In this document: one piece after another, positions 29,025 through 35,756 of the stretch | Layout of the letters: the number at the start of each line of letters is the position of its first letter | How positions within the stretch are numbered: position 1 is the stretch's first letter | Assembly (NCBI RefSeq): GCF_002930105.1 | Contig: NZ_PJRN01000006.1 | Location: forward strand, 62,001 to 126,000 | Length of the DNA: 64,000 nucleotides | Source: Billgrantia saliphila | Lineage (GTDB): Bacteria; Pseudomonadota; Gammaproteobacteria; Pseudomonadales; Halomonadaceae | Direction: 5' to 3' | Translations under genes and position numbers: made by a program | The notes under the pieces: generated by a model | The model's database searches: none | The model's input: only the letters and a program-made list of their open reading frames with translations | Told to the model about the DNA's origin: nothing

Positions 29025-30106
29025 GTGCCGCTGCCGCCCCGCTCAGCGTGACCGAGCTGGCCGGCGGTCCCGGCGAGATCGGCGTGGCCCACGGACGCAT
29101 TCACCGGCAGCCGATCCAGCGCGGCATCGAGGTCTACGGCCGGCTGTTCCGCGATTTCGTCGGCATCGGCTGGGCACAGGCGCGCGAGGAAGCCGGTCGC
29201 TTCGAAGCGATGATCTCGCGCGGCTTCCCCGACATGCTCGACGAGATGGCCGGCATCGCCTGGGGCGCGGGGGTCGACTTCCTTGACATCCTGACGCTCA
29301 ATTGCCGCAGCGAGATCGCCCTGACACGCGCCAGCGGCGGTTGCTCAGCATTCTCCCTGCGGCGTCACGGCCAGCAATGGCTGGCCCAGAACTGGGACTG
29401 GCGTCACGATCAGCTCGACAACGTGGTGGCGCTGCGCATCCGGGGCGACGGCCGCCCCGCGCTGGTCACCATCGGCGAGGCCGGCATGGTGGGCAAGGTG
29501 GGGCTGAACGCTCACGGCATCGGCGTCTGCCTCAACGCCATTCGCTCGCAAACCTGCGGCGAGGGGCTGCCGATCCACGTTGCCCTGCGCAAGATACTAG
29601 AGAGCCCCGACTTCGACAGCGCCCTCGACGTGGCGACCCGCGACCGGGTCTGCTCGCCCGCGCATTTCCTTCTCGCCAGCGCTCAGGTCGGCAACGAGGG
29701 GGGCCAGGCCGCGGGGCTCGAGGTGCAACCCGGCGAGCCCGGCCGAATCGCACCCCGAAACGGCATCGTCACCCATACCAACCATCTCTACGCCCAGGGC
29801 GTTGCCTGCCCGGTGCAAGACTTCCCCCGTGCCGATTCGCAGCCACGTCTGCGCCGGCTCGACACCCTGCTTCACGATACGCTGCACGCCGAGGCGGATA
29901 TCGACGACGCAGCCCTGTTCGACATCCTCAGCGACCATCACGGCACACCGCTGTCGATCTGCCGCCACTTCAACCCGGACCAGCCCGCCGAAGAGCGCAT
30001 GGAGACGCTGTTCGCGGTAGTGATGAACCTGAGTGAACGTCGCCTGACCCTGCGCCACGGCAAGCCCTGCGAAACCGGCGATACGCTGCGGATAGGCCTG
30101 AACTGA
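29021..30106 (+). CDS. C45-family peptidase / acyl-CoA:6-APA acyltransferase-like protein
   Basis: 361 residues, GTG start overlapping the upstream TGA (GTGA) with GAGGAGG before it. The layout matches the N-terminal-nucleophile C45 family: a pro-region with GVAHGRIHRQPIQRGIE, then NCRSEIALTRASGGCSAFSL with Cys108 as the expected nucleophile exposed by self-cleavage, then AQNWDWR and VTIGEAGMVGKVGLNAHGIGVCLNAI. Such proteins hydrolyse or transfer amide-linked acyl groups. No signal peptide is seen. Its substrate is unknown; a role with the secreted hydrolase before it is only suggested by coupling. Confidence 0.82.
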   Translation: MSAAAAPLSVTELAGGPGEIGVAHGRIHRQPIQRGIEVYGRLFRDFVGIGWAQAREEAGRFEAMISRGFPDMLDEMAGIAWGAGVDFLDILTLNCRSEIALTRASGGCSAFSLRRHGQQWLAQNWDWRHDQLDNVVALRIRGDGRPALVTIGEAGMVGKVGLNAHGIGVCLNAIRSQTCGEGLPIHVALRKILESPDFDSALDVATRDRVCSPAHFLLASAQVGNEGGQAAGLEVQPGEPGRIAPRNGIVTHTNHLYAQGVACPVQDFPRADSQPRLRRLDTLLHDTLHAEADIDDAALFDILSDHHGTPLSICRHFNPDQPAEERMETLFAVVMNLSERRLTLRHGKPCETGDTLRIGLN

Positions 30107-30108
30107 AC

Positions 30109-30369
30109 TCAGCCCAGCCGGCGCTCAGGCGCTTCGAACTCCGCCAGCTCGCCTTTCAGGTACTGCTCGGTCGTCAGCAGAAACAGGCGACGGAATAGCT
30201 CGTGGATGGCTTCTTCCCGGCGCAGCTGCAGCAGCTCGCGATCCTCCTCGGAAAGCGCCGGGTCGTGGCGCGGGTACTCCCAGGCCAGACGCACAGAGCC
30301 CGACGTGGCGTCGCAGATCTGGAGAGTGGGGTTGGCTCCCTTGAGGGCAGTATTGATGCGGTACGGCAT
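30109..30369 (-). CDS. Small protein with a Fur-type palindrome upstream
   Basis: 86 residues beginning MPYRINTALKGANPTLQICDATSGSVRLAW, followed by a charged helical part (SEEDRELLQLRREEAIHELFRRLFLLTTEQYL). A GGAGG site precedes the ATG. No signal peptide or known domain is recognised. A perfect Fur-type palindrome lies 20 bases upstream of the start codon, so expression is probably iron-dependent. It is convergent with the acyltransferase-like gene, with two bases between their stop codons. Confidence 0.72.
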   Translation of the reverse strand: MPYRINTALKGANPTLQICDATSGSVRLAWEYPRHDPALSEEDRELLQLRREEAIHELFRRLFLLTTEQYLKGELAEFEAPERRLG

Positions 30370-30388
30370 GGCAACCTCCGATTACGCT

Positions 30389-30413
30389 GTTAATGATAAC
30401 GGTTATCATTAAC
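30389..30413. promoter_or_regulatory. Fur-type operator, perfect 25-base palindrome
   Basis: Two 12-base arms (GTTAATGATAAC and its exact complement) flank a single central G. The inner 15 bases read TGATAACGGTTATCA, one base per arm away from the 7-1-7 Fur consensus TGATAATNATTATCA. It lies between two divergent small genes and immediately upstream of the minus-strand one. Binding by Fur is inferred; Zur or another Fur relative is possible. Confidence 0.75.
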
Positions 30414-30523
30414 TTTGGAAAATCTAGCCGCCGGGGTGATCTCTGTCAAATTCCATAAAGAAAAATCGTTCTCGTTCTCTTCCCGCATTGCCCGTGACGC
30501 TTGGGAGTGGTACACAAGCTAAC

Positions 30524-30542
30524 GCATACCATTCTCATTTCA
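30524..30542. promoter_or_regulatory. Second, imperfect Fur-like site
   Basis: The complement reads TGAAATGAGAATGGTATGC, sharing the AATGAGAAT core common in Fur sites. It ends 16 bases before the start codon of the secreted protein gene at 30559. Only about ten of nineteen positions match the full consensus. Confidence 0.4.
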
Positions 30543-30558
30543 AGTCGAGACGAGACCC

Positions 30559-30930
30559 ATGAAGACACTGCTGCTGCCCGCCCTGATTTCCGGCCTGATG
30601 TTCGCCACCACCGCCCAGGCCAGTTCCTCCGCCGAGCACTTCAAGGGCGAGCCCGCCGAAACCTTGAGCCAGGCCATGGCCAATTTCTCCGAATACAATC
30701 AGCAATTGGCCGACCTGCTCGCCCAGGATGAGCTGAGCCTCGAGGATCTCGGCACCATCCACGAGCTGACCTACACCCTGGAAAACGCACTGGAGAAGAT
30801 CAACGAGGAAGTGGACACCCTGGCGGTCAACCTGGAAGAGGTTCACCTGGGTTCCGAGACCGGAGACTTCGAGCGCGTCCAGAGCCACGGTGCCGCCTAC
30901 CTGGAAGCCGCCCAGACGCTCGCCCCCTGA
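30559..30930 (+). CDS. Small secreted helical protein (DUF6746-like), copy 1
   Basis: 123 residues with a signal peptide (MKTLLLPALISGLMFATTAQA) and a mature, acidic, all-helical region: LSQAMANFSEYNQQLADLLAQDELSLEDLGTIHELTYTLENALEKINEEVDTLAVNLEEVHLGSETGDFERVQSHGAAYLEAAQ. It is clearly related to the protein at 33451-33873 (shared E-L-T..l-E-n-AL-kI-eE-d...L/V-e-v..GsEsGD...v..hG..YLe). Members resemble the DUF6746 family of periplasmic proteins. The function is unknown. Position behind Fur-like sites suggests induction by iron limitation. Confidence 0.75.
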   Translation: MKTLLLPALISGLMFATTAQASSSAEHFKGEPAETLSQAMANFSEYNQQLADLLAQDELSLEDLGTIHELTYTLENALEKINEEVDTLAVNLEEVHLGSETGDFERVQSHGAAYLEAAQTLAP

Positions 30931-30937
30931 GACGCCA

Positions 30938-30972
30938 GGGCCCCGGCAGGCGCTTGCCGCCGGGGCCCCCTT
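30938..30972 (+). terminator. Hairpin after the DUF6746-like gene
   Basis: A 10-base stem GGGCCCCGGC / GCCGGGGCCC (30938-30947, 30959-30968) with an 11-base loop, eight bases past the stop codon. The following CCCTTCG is poor in T, so termination strength is uncertain. Confidence 0.5.
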
Positions 30973-31101
30973 CGTCTAACCGACAAGCCATCGCTTCCTC
31001 GACGCGGCTCTCACCCAACGACCGAGGTGTCATTTCGCTGCCAAGCCGCTGTCATGGCGCCCTGCCAGGATGCTTTGATCATCCATCCGCAGGAGCTAAC
31101 G

Positions 31102-32649
31102 ATGCGTTTGTCGCGACGAAATCTGCTGAGCCTGGGCCTGAAAGGCGGGGCCGCCCTGGGCGCCACTCTGGCCGCACCCTCCATCGTGCTGGCCGAGAGC
31201 CGCCGCCCCGTGATCAATGCCGGCGTGATGAGCGGCGACATGCTCGCCGACCGCGCCATGCTCTGGTCGCAGGTCGACCGGCCGGCCCGCATGCTGATCG
31301 AGATCGCCGACAATCCCGAGTTCCGGGGGGCCCGCCGACTGCTCGGCCCCGAAGCCCTGCCATCCACCGGCCTGACCGCCAAGCTCGACGCCACCGGCCT
31401 GGGCGGCATGGACACTGCCCACTATCGCATCCGCTTCGAGGCGCTGGACGATCGCCGCGCTGTCAGCGAGCCGGTCATCGGCCAGCTGCGCCTGCCCCCG
31501 GCGGCCCGTCGGAACGTGCGTTTCGTCTGGTCCGGCGACACTGCCGGCCAGGGTTGGGGAATCGACGAATCGAGAGGAGGCATGACCACCTACGAAACGA
31601 TGCTGCGCCAACAGCCGGACTTCTTCATCCATTCCGGCGACACCGTCTACGCCGATGGCCCTCTGCAGGAGAGCGTAGAGCTGCCCAATGGCGAGCTGTG
31701 GCGCAATCGGGTGACCCCCGCCAAGCTCAAGGTAGCCGAGACCCTGGACGAGTTCCGCGGCCAGTACGCCTACAACCTGCTCGACGCCAATGTGCGCCGC
31801 TTCAATGCCGCCGTGCCAATGCTCGCCCAATGGGACGACCACGAAACCACCAATAACTGGTATCCCGGCGAGATACTCGACGACGACCGCTATACGGAGA
31901 AGAACGTATCGCTGCTCGCCGCTCGTGCGCGGCATGCCTTCCTCGAGTCCATGCCGCTGCGCCAACGCCCCGAGGCTCCCGGGAAAGTTCATCGACGCTT
32001 CGCCTACGGCCCGAGCCTGGAGATCTTCATGCTCGACATGCGCTCCCATCGCGCGGCCAACAGCCGCAACCGGCAGGCCGGCGGTGAGGAGGCCGTCTTC
32101 CTCGGACAGGACCAGCTGAGTTGGCTGCTGGACGGCCTGCGCCAGTCCCGGGCGACCTGGAAAATCATCGCCTCGGACATGCCCATCGGCCTGATCGTGC
32201 GCGACGGCGAGGCCTTCGAGGCCATCGCCAACGACCATCACGGCGAGCCCCTCGGGCGGGAGCTTGAGATCGCCGGGCTGCTCAAGGCGATACGCGACGA
32301 TGCCATCCACAACGTGGTGTGGCTCACCGCCGACGTGCACTATACCGCCGCTCACCACTACTCGCCGGAGCGCGCCGACTTCCAGGACTTCGCCCCTTTC
32401 TGGGAGTTCGTCAGCGGCCCCCTGCACGCCGGTACCTTCGGCCCCGGCGAGCTCGACGATACCTTCGGCCCCGAAGTGGTCTTCCAGAAGGCTCCGCCCG
32501 AAGGTCGCGCCAATCTGTCACCCGCCGAGGGTTACCAGTTCTTCGGCCAGGTCGACCTGGACGGCGAGAGCGAAACCCTCACCGTCACCCTGATGGACTC
32601 GGCCGGCGAGGCGCTGCATCGGCAGGTACTCGAGCCGCAAAGGGCTTGA
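31102..32649 (+). CDS. phoD: PhoD-family alkaline phosphatase/phosphodiesterase, Tat-exported
   Basis: 515 residues. A twin-arginine signal (MRLSRRNLLSLGLKGGAALGATLAAPSIVLA) is followed by the PhoD N-terminal domain (INAGVMSGDMLADRAMLWSQVDRPARMLIEIA) and a metallophosphatase core with VWSGDTAGQGWGID, FFIHSGDTVYADG, WDDHETTNNWY and LTADVHYTAAHHYSP, which carry the metal ligands. It would release phosphate from organic esters in the periplasm, complementing the phn operon at the left of the window. The ATG at 31102 has an AGGAG site and starts the Tat peptide; the earlier ATG at 31027 is rejected. Confidence 0.93.
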   Translation: MRLSRRNLLSLGLKGGAALGATLAAPSIVLAESRRPVINAGVMSGDMLADRAMLWSQVDRPARMLIEIADNPEFRGARRLLGPEALPSTGLTAKLDATGLGGMDTAHYRIRFEALDDRRAVSEPVIGQLRLPPAARRNVRFVWSGDTAGQGWGIDESRGGMTTYETMLRQQPDFFIHSGDTVYADGPLQESVELPNGELWRNRVTPAKLKVAETLDEFRGQYAYNLLDANVRRFNAAVPMLAQWDDHETTNNWYPGEILDDDRYTEKNVSLLAARARHAFLESMPLRQRPEAPGKVHRRFAYGPSLEIFMLDMRSHRAANSRNRQAGGEEAVFLGQDQLSWLLDGLRQSRATWKIIASDMPIGLIVRDGEAFEAIANDHHGEPLGRELEIAGLLKAIRDDAIHNVVWLTADVHYTAAHHYSPERADFQDFAPFWEFVSGPLHAGTFGPGELDDTFGPEVVFQKAPPEGRANLSPAEGYQFFGQVDLDGESETLTVTLMDSAGEALHRQVLEPQRA

Positions 32650-32675
32650 GCGCCGAAGAGTGAACGATAGTCGCG

Positions 32676-32693
32676 CTGCCACGGCCGTGGCAG
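32676..32693. terminator. Palindromic hairpin between convergent genes
   Basis: CTGCCACGGCCGTGGCAG is a perfect 18-base palindrome in the 49-base gap between phoD and the convergent DUF4202 gene. It lacks a T-run on either side, so a terminator role is suggested only by position. Confidence 0.4.
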
Positions 32694-32698
32694 TGCGG

Positions 32699-33289
32699 TT
32701 ACCCCGCCAGCGCCTCTTCCACCACCGCCCGCGCCTCGTCGCTCATGGGCAGTTCCAGCGCCAGCTCACGAGCACGCGGCGACATCTTCTTCCAGGTCAT
32801 CTGCACGATGCGCACCAGGTGCTCGTGCTCCACCTGCTTGGAGAAGTCGGCGAAGTAGTTCTCGAGGAACACCAGGCAGGCGCAGTCCTCCACCGCCTGG
32901 GTGCCCGGGTCGCGGCCCAGGCCCTGCTTGCGGATCATCCGGGAAACCTCGGCGGCGTCCTCCGCGGAATAGCCGGCCGCTTCCATCACCCGCGCCGTGG
33001 TCTCCCCGGCCCGCTTGCCCTGATCGCGCCGCCAGGTGAGATAGCCCACGCGCCCCTCCGGGTATTGGTTGCGCGGCACCTGCCAGCGCTGCAGGTGCTG
33101 GCCACGCACCGCGATCCGCGTCAGCTCGTCGGGCGCCGCCACTACTTGCTCCAGCCAGGCACTCATGCGCCCCGCATGCCACAGCTCCAGCGGCAGGGAC
33201 TCACCCTCGACCTCCACCCGCCGCGGGTCCTCGGCATGCAGGGCATCGAGGTCGGAGATGACACGCTGGTAGGGAGTTTGATCTGACAT
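32699..33289 (-). CDS. DUF4202 domain protein
   Basis: 196 residues spanning the whole DUF4202 domain: AISDLDALHAEDPRRV-type N-terminus (VISDLDALHAEDPRRVEVEG), RGQHLQRWQVPRNQYPEGRVGYLTWRRDQGKRAGE and CLVFLENYFADFSKQVEHEHLVRIVQMTWKKMSP. The His and acidic residues in GQHLxRW, ED and LVFLE suggest a metal-dependent HD-like helical fold. The function is not established. It is a stand-alone minus-strand gene. Confidence 0.85.
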   Translation of the reverse strand: MSDQTPYQRVISDLDALHAEDPRRVEVEGESLPLELWHAGRMSAWLEQVVAAPDELTRIAVRGQHLQRWQVPRNQYPEGRVGYLTWRRDQGKRAGETTARVMEAAGYSAEDAAEVSRMIRKQGLGRDPGTQAVEDCACLVFLENYFADFSKQVEHEHLVRIVQMTWKKMSPRARELALELPMSDEARAVVEEALAG

Positions 33290-33450
33290 GGGGAGTTCTC
33301 TCCAAGGCCTTGTTCACCCAGCATACCGCACCCGGCAAGCCGAACGGTAACTCGCCCGCTGACGCCGGCCGCAGCGAATGTCGCCTTTTAACTATTTGAA
33401 TCTCAACCTAACTTGGTAAACACCTATCGAATGCCAAGGAGAGGTATTCC

Positions 33451-33873
33451 ATGAGACATGCACTTCTCGTCCCCTTTCTCGCCTTGCTGTCGCTGGGCAT
33501 CGTTCACGCCAGCGAACAGGACCTCGACGTCGACGCCGTCGACGACAAAATCGAAGCGGAACTCAAGCAGGAGCTCGAACAGACCCAGGGCCAGACCGTC
33601 GAGACCCTCAAGGACGCCGTGGATGCCCTGGAGCTGCGCAACGACCTGCTCGACGTGCTGATGAAAAAGGAGGAGCTGACCGAAGGCGACATCGCCATCA
33701 TTCAACAGCTCACCGAGACCATCGAGAATGCCCTGGCGAAGATCGACGAAGAGCTCGACAACATGAGCGACCAGGTACAGGAAGTGAAAGCCGGCGCCGA
33801 GAGCGGCGATGCCGAGAGCATCCGGGAGAACGGCAGAGGATACCTGGAGAAGTACCGCACGCTGCGGGAGTAA
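33451..33873 (+). CDS. Small secreted helical protein (DUF6746-like), copy 2
   Basis: 140 residues with a signal peptide (MRHALLVPFLALLSLGIVHA), then an acidic coiled-coil-prone region (DDKIEAELKQELEQTQGQTVETLKDAVDALELRNDLLDVLMKKEELTEGDIAIIQQLTETIENALAKIDEELDNM) and a tail AGAESGDAESIRENGRGYLEKY. It shares its central and C-terminal pattern with the protein at 30559-30930, so the two are paralogues. An AGGAGAGG site precedes the ATG. No Fur-like site is evident upstream here. Confidence 0.75.
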   Translation: MRHALLVPFLALLSLGIVHASEQDLDVDAVDDKIEAELKQELEQTQGQTVETLKDAVDALELRNDLLDVLMKKEELTEGDIAIIQQLTETIENALAKIDEELDNMSDQVQEVKAGAESGDAESIRENGRGYLEKYRTLRE

Positions 33874-33897
33874 GCGTACGTAAGCTACTCCTCAACT

Positions 33898-33921
33898 TTT
33901 TGTAAGAAATAACTTACAAAA
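33898..33921. repeat. AT-rich perfect inverted repeat
   Basis: Arms TTTTGTAAG (33898-33906) and CTTACAAAA (33913-33921) are exact complements around AAATAA. It lies between the second DUF6746-like gene and the beta-barrel gene, followed by a smaller GC stem AAGCCGC/GCGGCTT (33928-33934, 33942-33948). It could be a regulator dyad, or the pair could form a terminator region. Confidence 0.5.
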
Positions 33922-34063
33922 CCGGACAAGCCGCAGCTCACGCGGCTTTCCGTTCATGCCCGGCCAGCCTGGCCAAATCACCGTTTTTGAACTCTTGTTA
34001 ATTTCGCTTCGGTAATGTTAGGTTTCGCGCTGTAATTTCGCGTACATGACCGCAGGGAACATA

Positions 34064-34612
34064 ATGAAACCGAAGTATATCCTCGCCGCCGCTGCCTTAA
34101 TGGCCTCCACCACTGCTCTGGCCGACGTTCAGGCGGGCAACACATATATGGGCGGCCAGTTCTCATGGACCACAGTCGATATCAGCGGTGTGTCTTCCGA
34201 TTTCGAACCGAGCGCTGCCGTCTTTCGTTTTGGCCACTTCCTGGTGGATAACTTTGCTATCGAAGCACGAGCAGGCACTGGAATCTCGGACGACACCCAC
34301 CACTACAGTGGCATCGATGTGACCGGCGAGATCGACCATGTGCTGGGCCTGTACGGCACCGGCTATCTTCCTCTGGGCGACTCTCCTGTCTCGCTCTATG
34401 GCCTCGTCGGCTTCACTCGTGGCAAGGCCACGCTTTCTTCCGACGCGCTGGGTATCTCCGAGAGCGACAGTGACACCGACTTCTCTTACGGTGTAGGCGT
34501 TCAAGGACAGGTCGCACCGCAGTTGTCAGCCAACCTCGAGTACATGTCCTATCTCGACAAGTCGGATTATGAAGTCTCGGCCATAGGCGTGGGCCTGAAC
34601 TACCATTTCTGA
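34064..34612 (+). CDS. Outer-membrane beta-barrel protein (OmpA/OmpW-like N-terminal fold)
   Basis: 182 residues: signal peptide (MKPKYILAAAALMASTTALA), then alternating hydrophobic strands such as NTYMGGQFSWTTVDIS, SAAVFRFGHFLVDNFAIEARAGTGI, VLGLYGTGYLPLGDSPVSLYGLVGFTRGKA and a terminal strand ending IGVGLNYHF with the C-terminal Phe typical of outer-membrane barrels. An eight-stranded barrel is likely. An AGGGA site precedes the ATG at 34064. Codon usage is less GC-biased than the neighbours. The function is unknown. Confidence 0.8.
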   Translation: MKPKYILAAAALMASTTALADVQAGNTYMGGQFSWTTVDISGVSSDFEPSAAVFRFGHFLVDNFAIEARAGTGISDDTHHYSGIDVTGEIDHVLGLYGTGYLPLGDSPVSLYGLVGFTRGKATLSSDALGISESDSDTDFSYGVGVQGQVAPQLSANLEYMSYLDKSDYEVSAIGVGLNYHF

Positions 34613-34627
34613 AGCGCGACACTCTGC

Positions 34628-34655
34628 AAAAAGGCCGGTGATCGCCGGCCTTTTT
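34628..34655 (+). terminator. Rho-independent terminator after the beta-barrel gene
   Basis: Stem GGCCGG/CCGGCC (34633-34638, 34645-34650), extended by AAAAA and TTTTT to an 11-base pairing, with a five-T run on the plus strand. It lies 15 bases past the stop codon. Confidence 0.88.
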
Positions 34656-34741
34656 CGTGGTGCCTGGGGAGGTACGTCCAGCTTGCGATAACGTGCCCCA
34701 CCTCGGCATGATGGCGGTACATCATCGACCCAAGGATCCCC

Positions 34742-35743
34742 ATGTCGACCCTCTTGCAGCGCCTCGCGGAAGTTGAATCGCCTACCATCGGCCTGGGTTG
34801 CATGAACCTTTCTCATGGCTACGGAATTCGCGTCCCCGAACCCGAGGCGCTGCGCGCCCTCGATGCCGCGTTCGACATGGGGTACCGCCACTTCGATACG
34901 GCGACCCTCTACGGCGCCACGGCCAACGAGCGCGTGGTAGGCCAGGCGCTTCAGGGCAAGCGCGACCGGCTCTTCCTGGCCAGCAAGTGCGGCCTGGCCA
35001 TCGACCCCGAGCTCGGCAAGCGTGTCATCGACGGGCGCCCCGAGACGATCCGCCGGCAGTGCGAAGCGAGCCTCGAACGCCTGCGCACCGACCATCTGGA
35101 CCTCTACTACCTGCACCGAATGGACCGCCAAGTGCCCATCGAAGAGAGCGTCGGCGCCCTGGGGCGGCTGGTGGAAGAAGGCAAGATACGCGCCGTTGGG
35201 CTTTCCGAGATCTCCGCCGCCACCCTGCGACGCGCCCGAACCGAACATCCCATCGCCGCGGTGCAGTCCGAATATTCGCTGTGGACGCGCAACCCCGAGA
35301 TTGCCTTGATCGAAGCGTGTCGAGAGGCGGATACGGCGCTGGTGGCCTTCAGCCCCCTGGGCAGAGGCTTTCTGACCGGCGCCCTCAGGGAACCGGCGGC
35401 CTTCGAGGAAGGCGACATGCGCCGCCACATGCCGCGCTTCAACGCCGAGAACTACCCCAAGAACCTGCGGTTGCTGGAAGACTTCACGGCCGTCGCGAAC
35501 GAATTGGGAGTCACCCCCGCCCAGCTAGCCCTGGCCTGGCTCAAGGCCCAGGGAAACGACATCATCCCCATACCCGGCACACGCTCCGTCGAGCACATGC
35601 GCGAGAACCTAGCGGCCGAGCCGCTTAGCCTGGACAACCCGACCGTCGCCCGACTCAACGCCATGATGACGCCGAACCAAGTGGCCGGCGCCCGCTACAG
35701 CGAGGCGCAGCAGGCGGATGTGGATACGGAGGAGTTTGGATAA
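34742..35743 (+). CDS. Aldo/keto reductase
   Basis: 333 residues with the AKR TIM barrel. The catalytic tetrad is visible: Asp and Tyr in GYRHFDTATLYGATANERVVG, Lys in LASKCGL, and the His in DLYYLHRMD. The NADPH-binding end IPIPGTRSVEHMRENLAA is typical of the AKR13-like group. Substrate is unknown; family members reduce aldehydes and ketones. An AAGGA site precedes the ATG. Its stop lies only 13 bases before the leader-distal end of the CRISPR array. Confidence 0.9.
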   Translation: MSTLLQRLAEVESPTIGLGCMNLSHGYGIRVPEPEALRALDAAFDMGYRHFDTATLYGATANERVVGQALQGKRDRLFLASKCGLAIDPELGKRVIDGRPETIRRQCEASLERLRTDHLDLYYLHRMDRQVPIEESVGALGRLVEEGKIRAVGLSEISAATLRRARTEHPIAAVQSEYSLWTRNPEIALIEACREADTALVAFSPLGRGFLTGALREPAAFEEGDMRRHMPRFNAENYPKNLRLLEDFTAVANELGVTPAQLALAWLKAQGNDIIPIPGTRSVEHMRENLAAEPLSLDNPTVARLNAMMTPNQVAGARYSEAQQADVDTEEFG

Positions 35744-35756
35744 GAGCGCTCCACTT

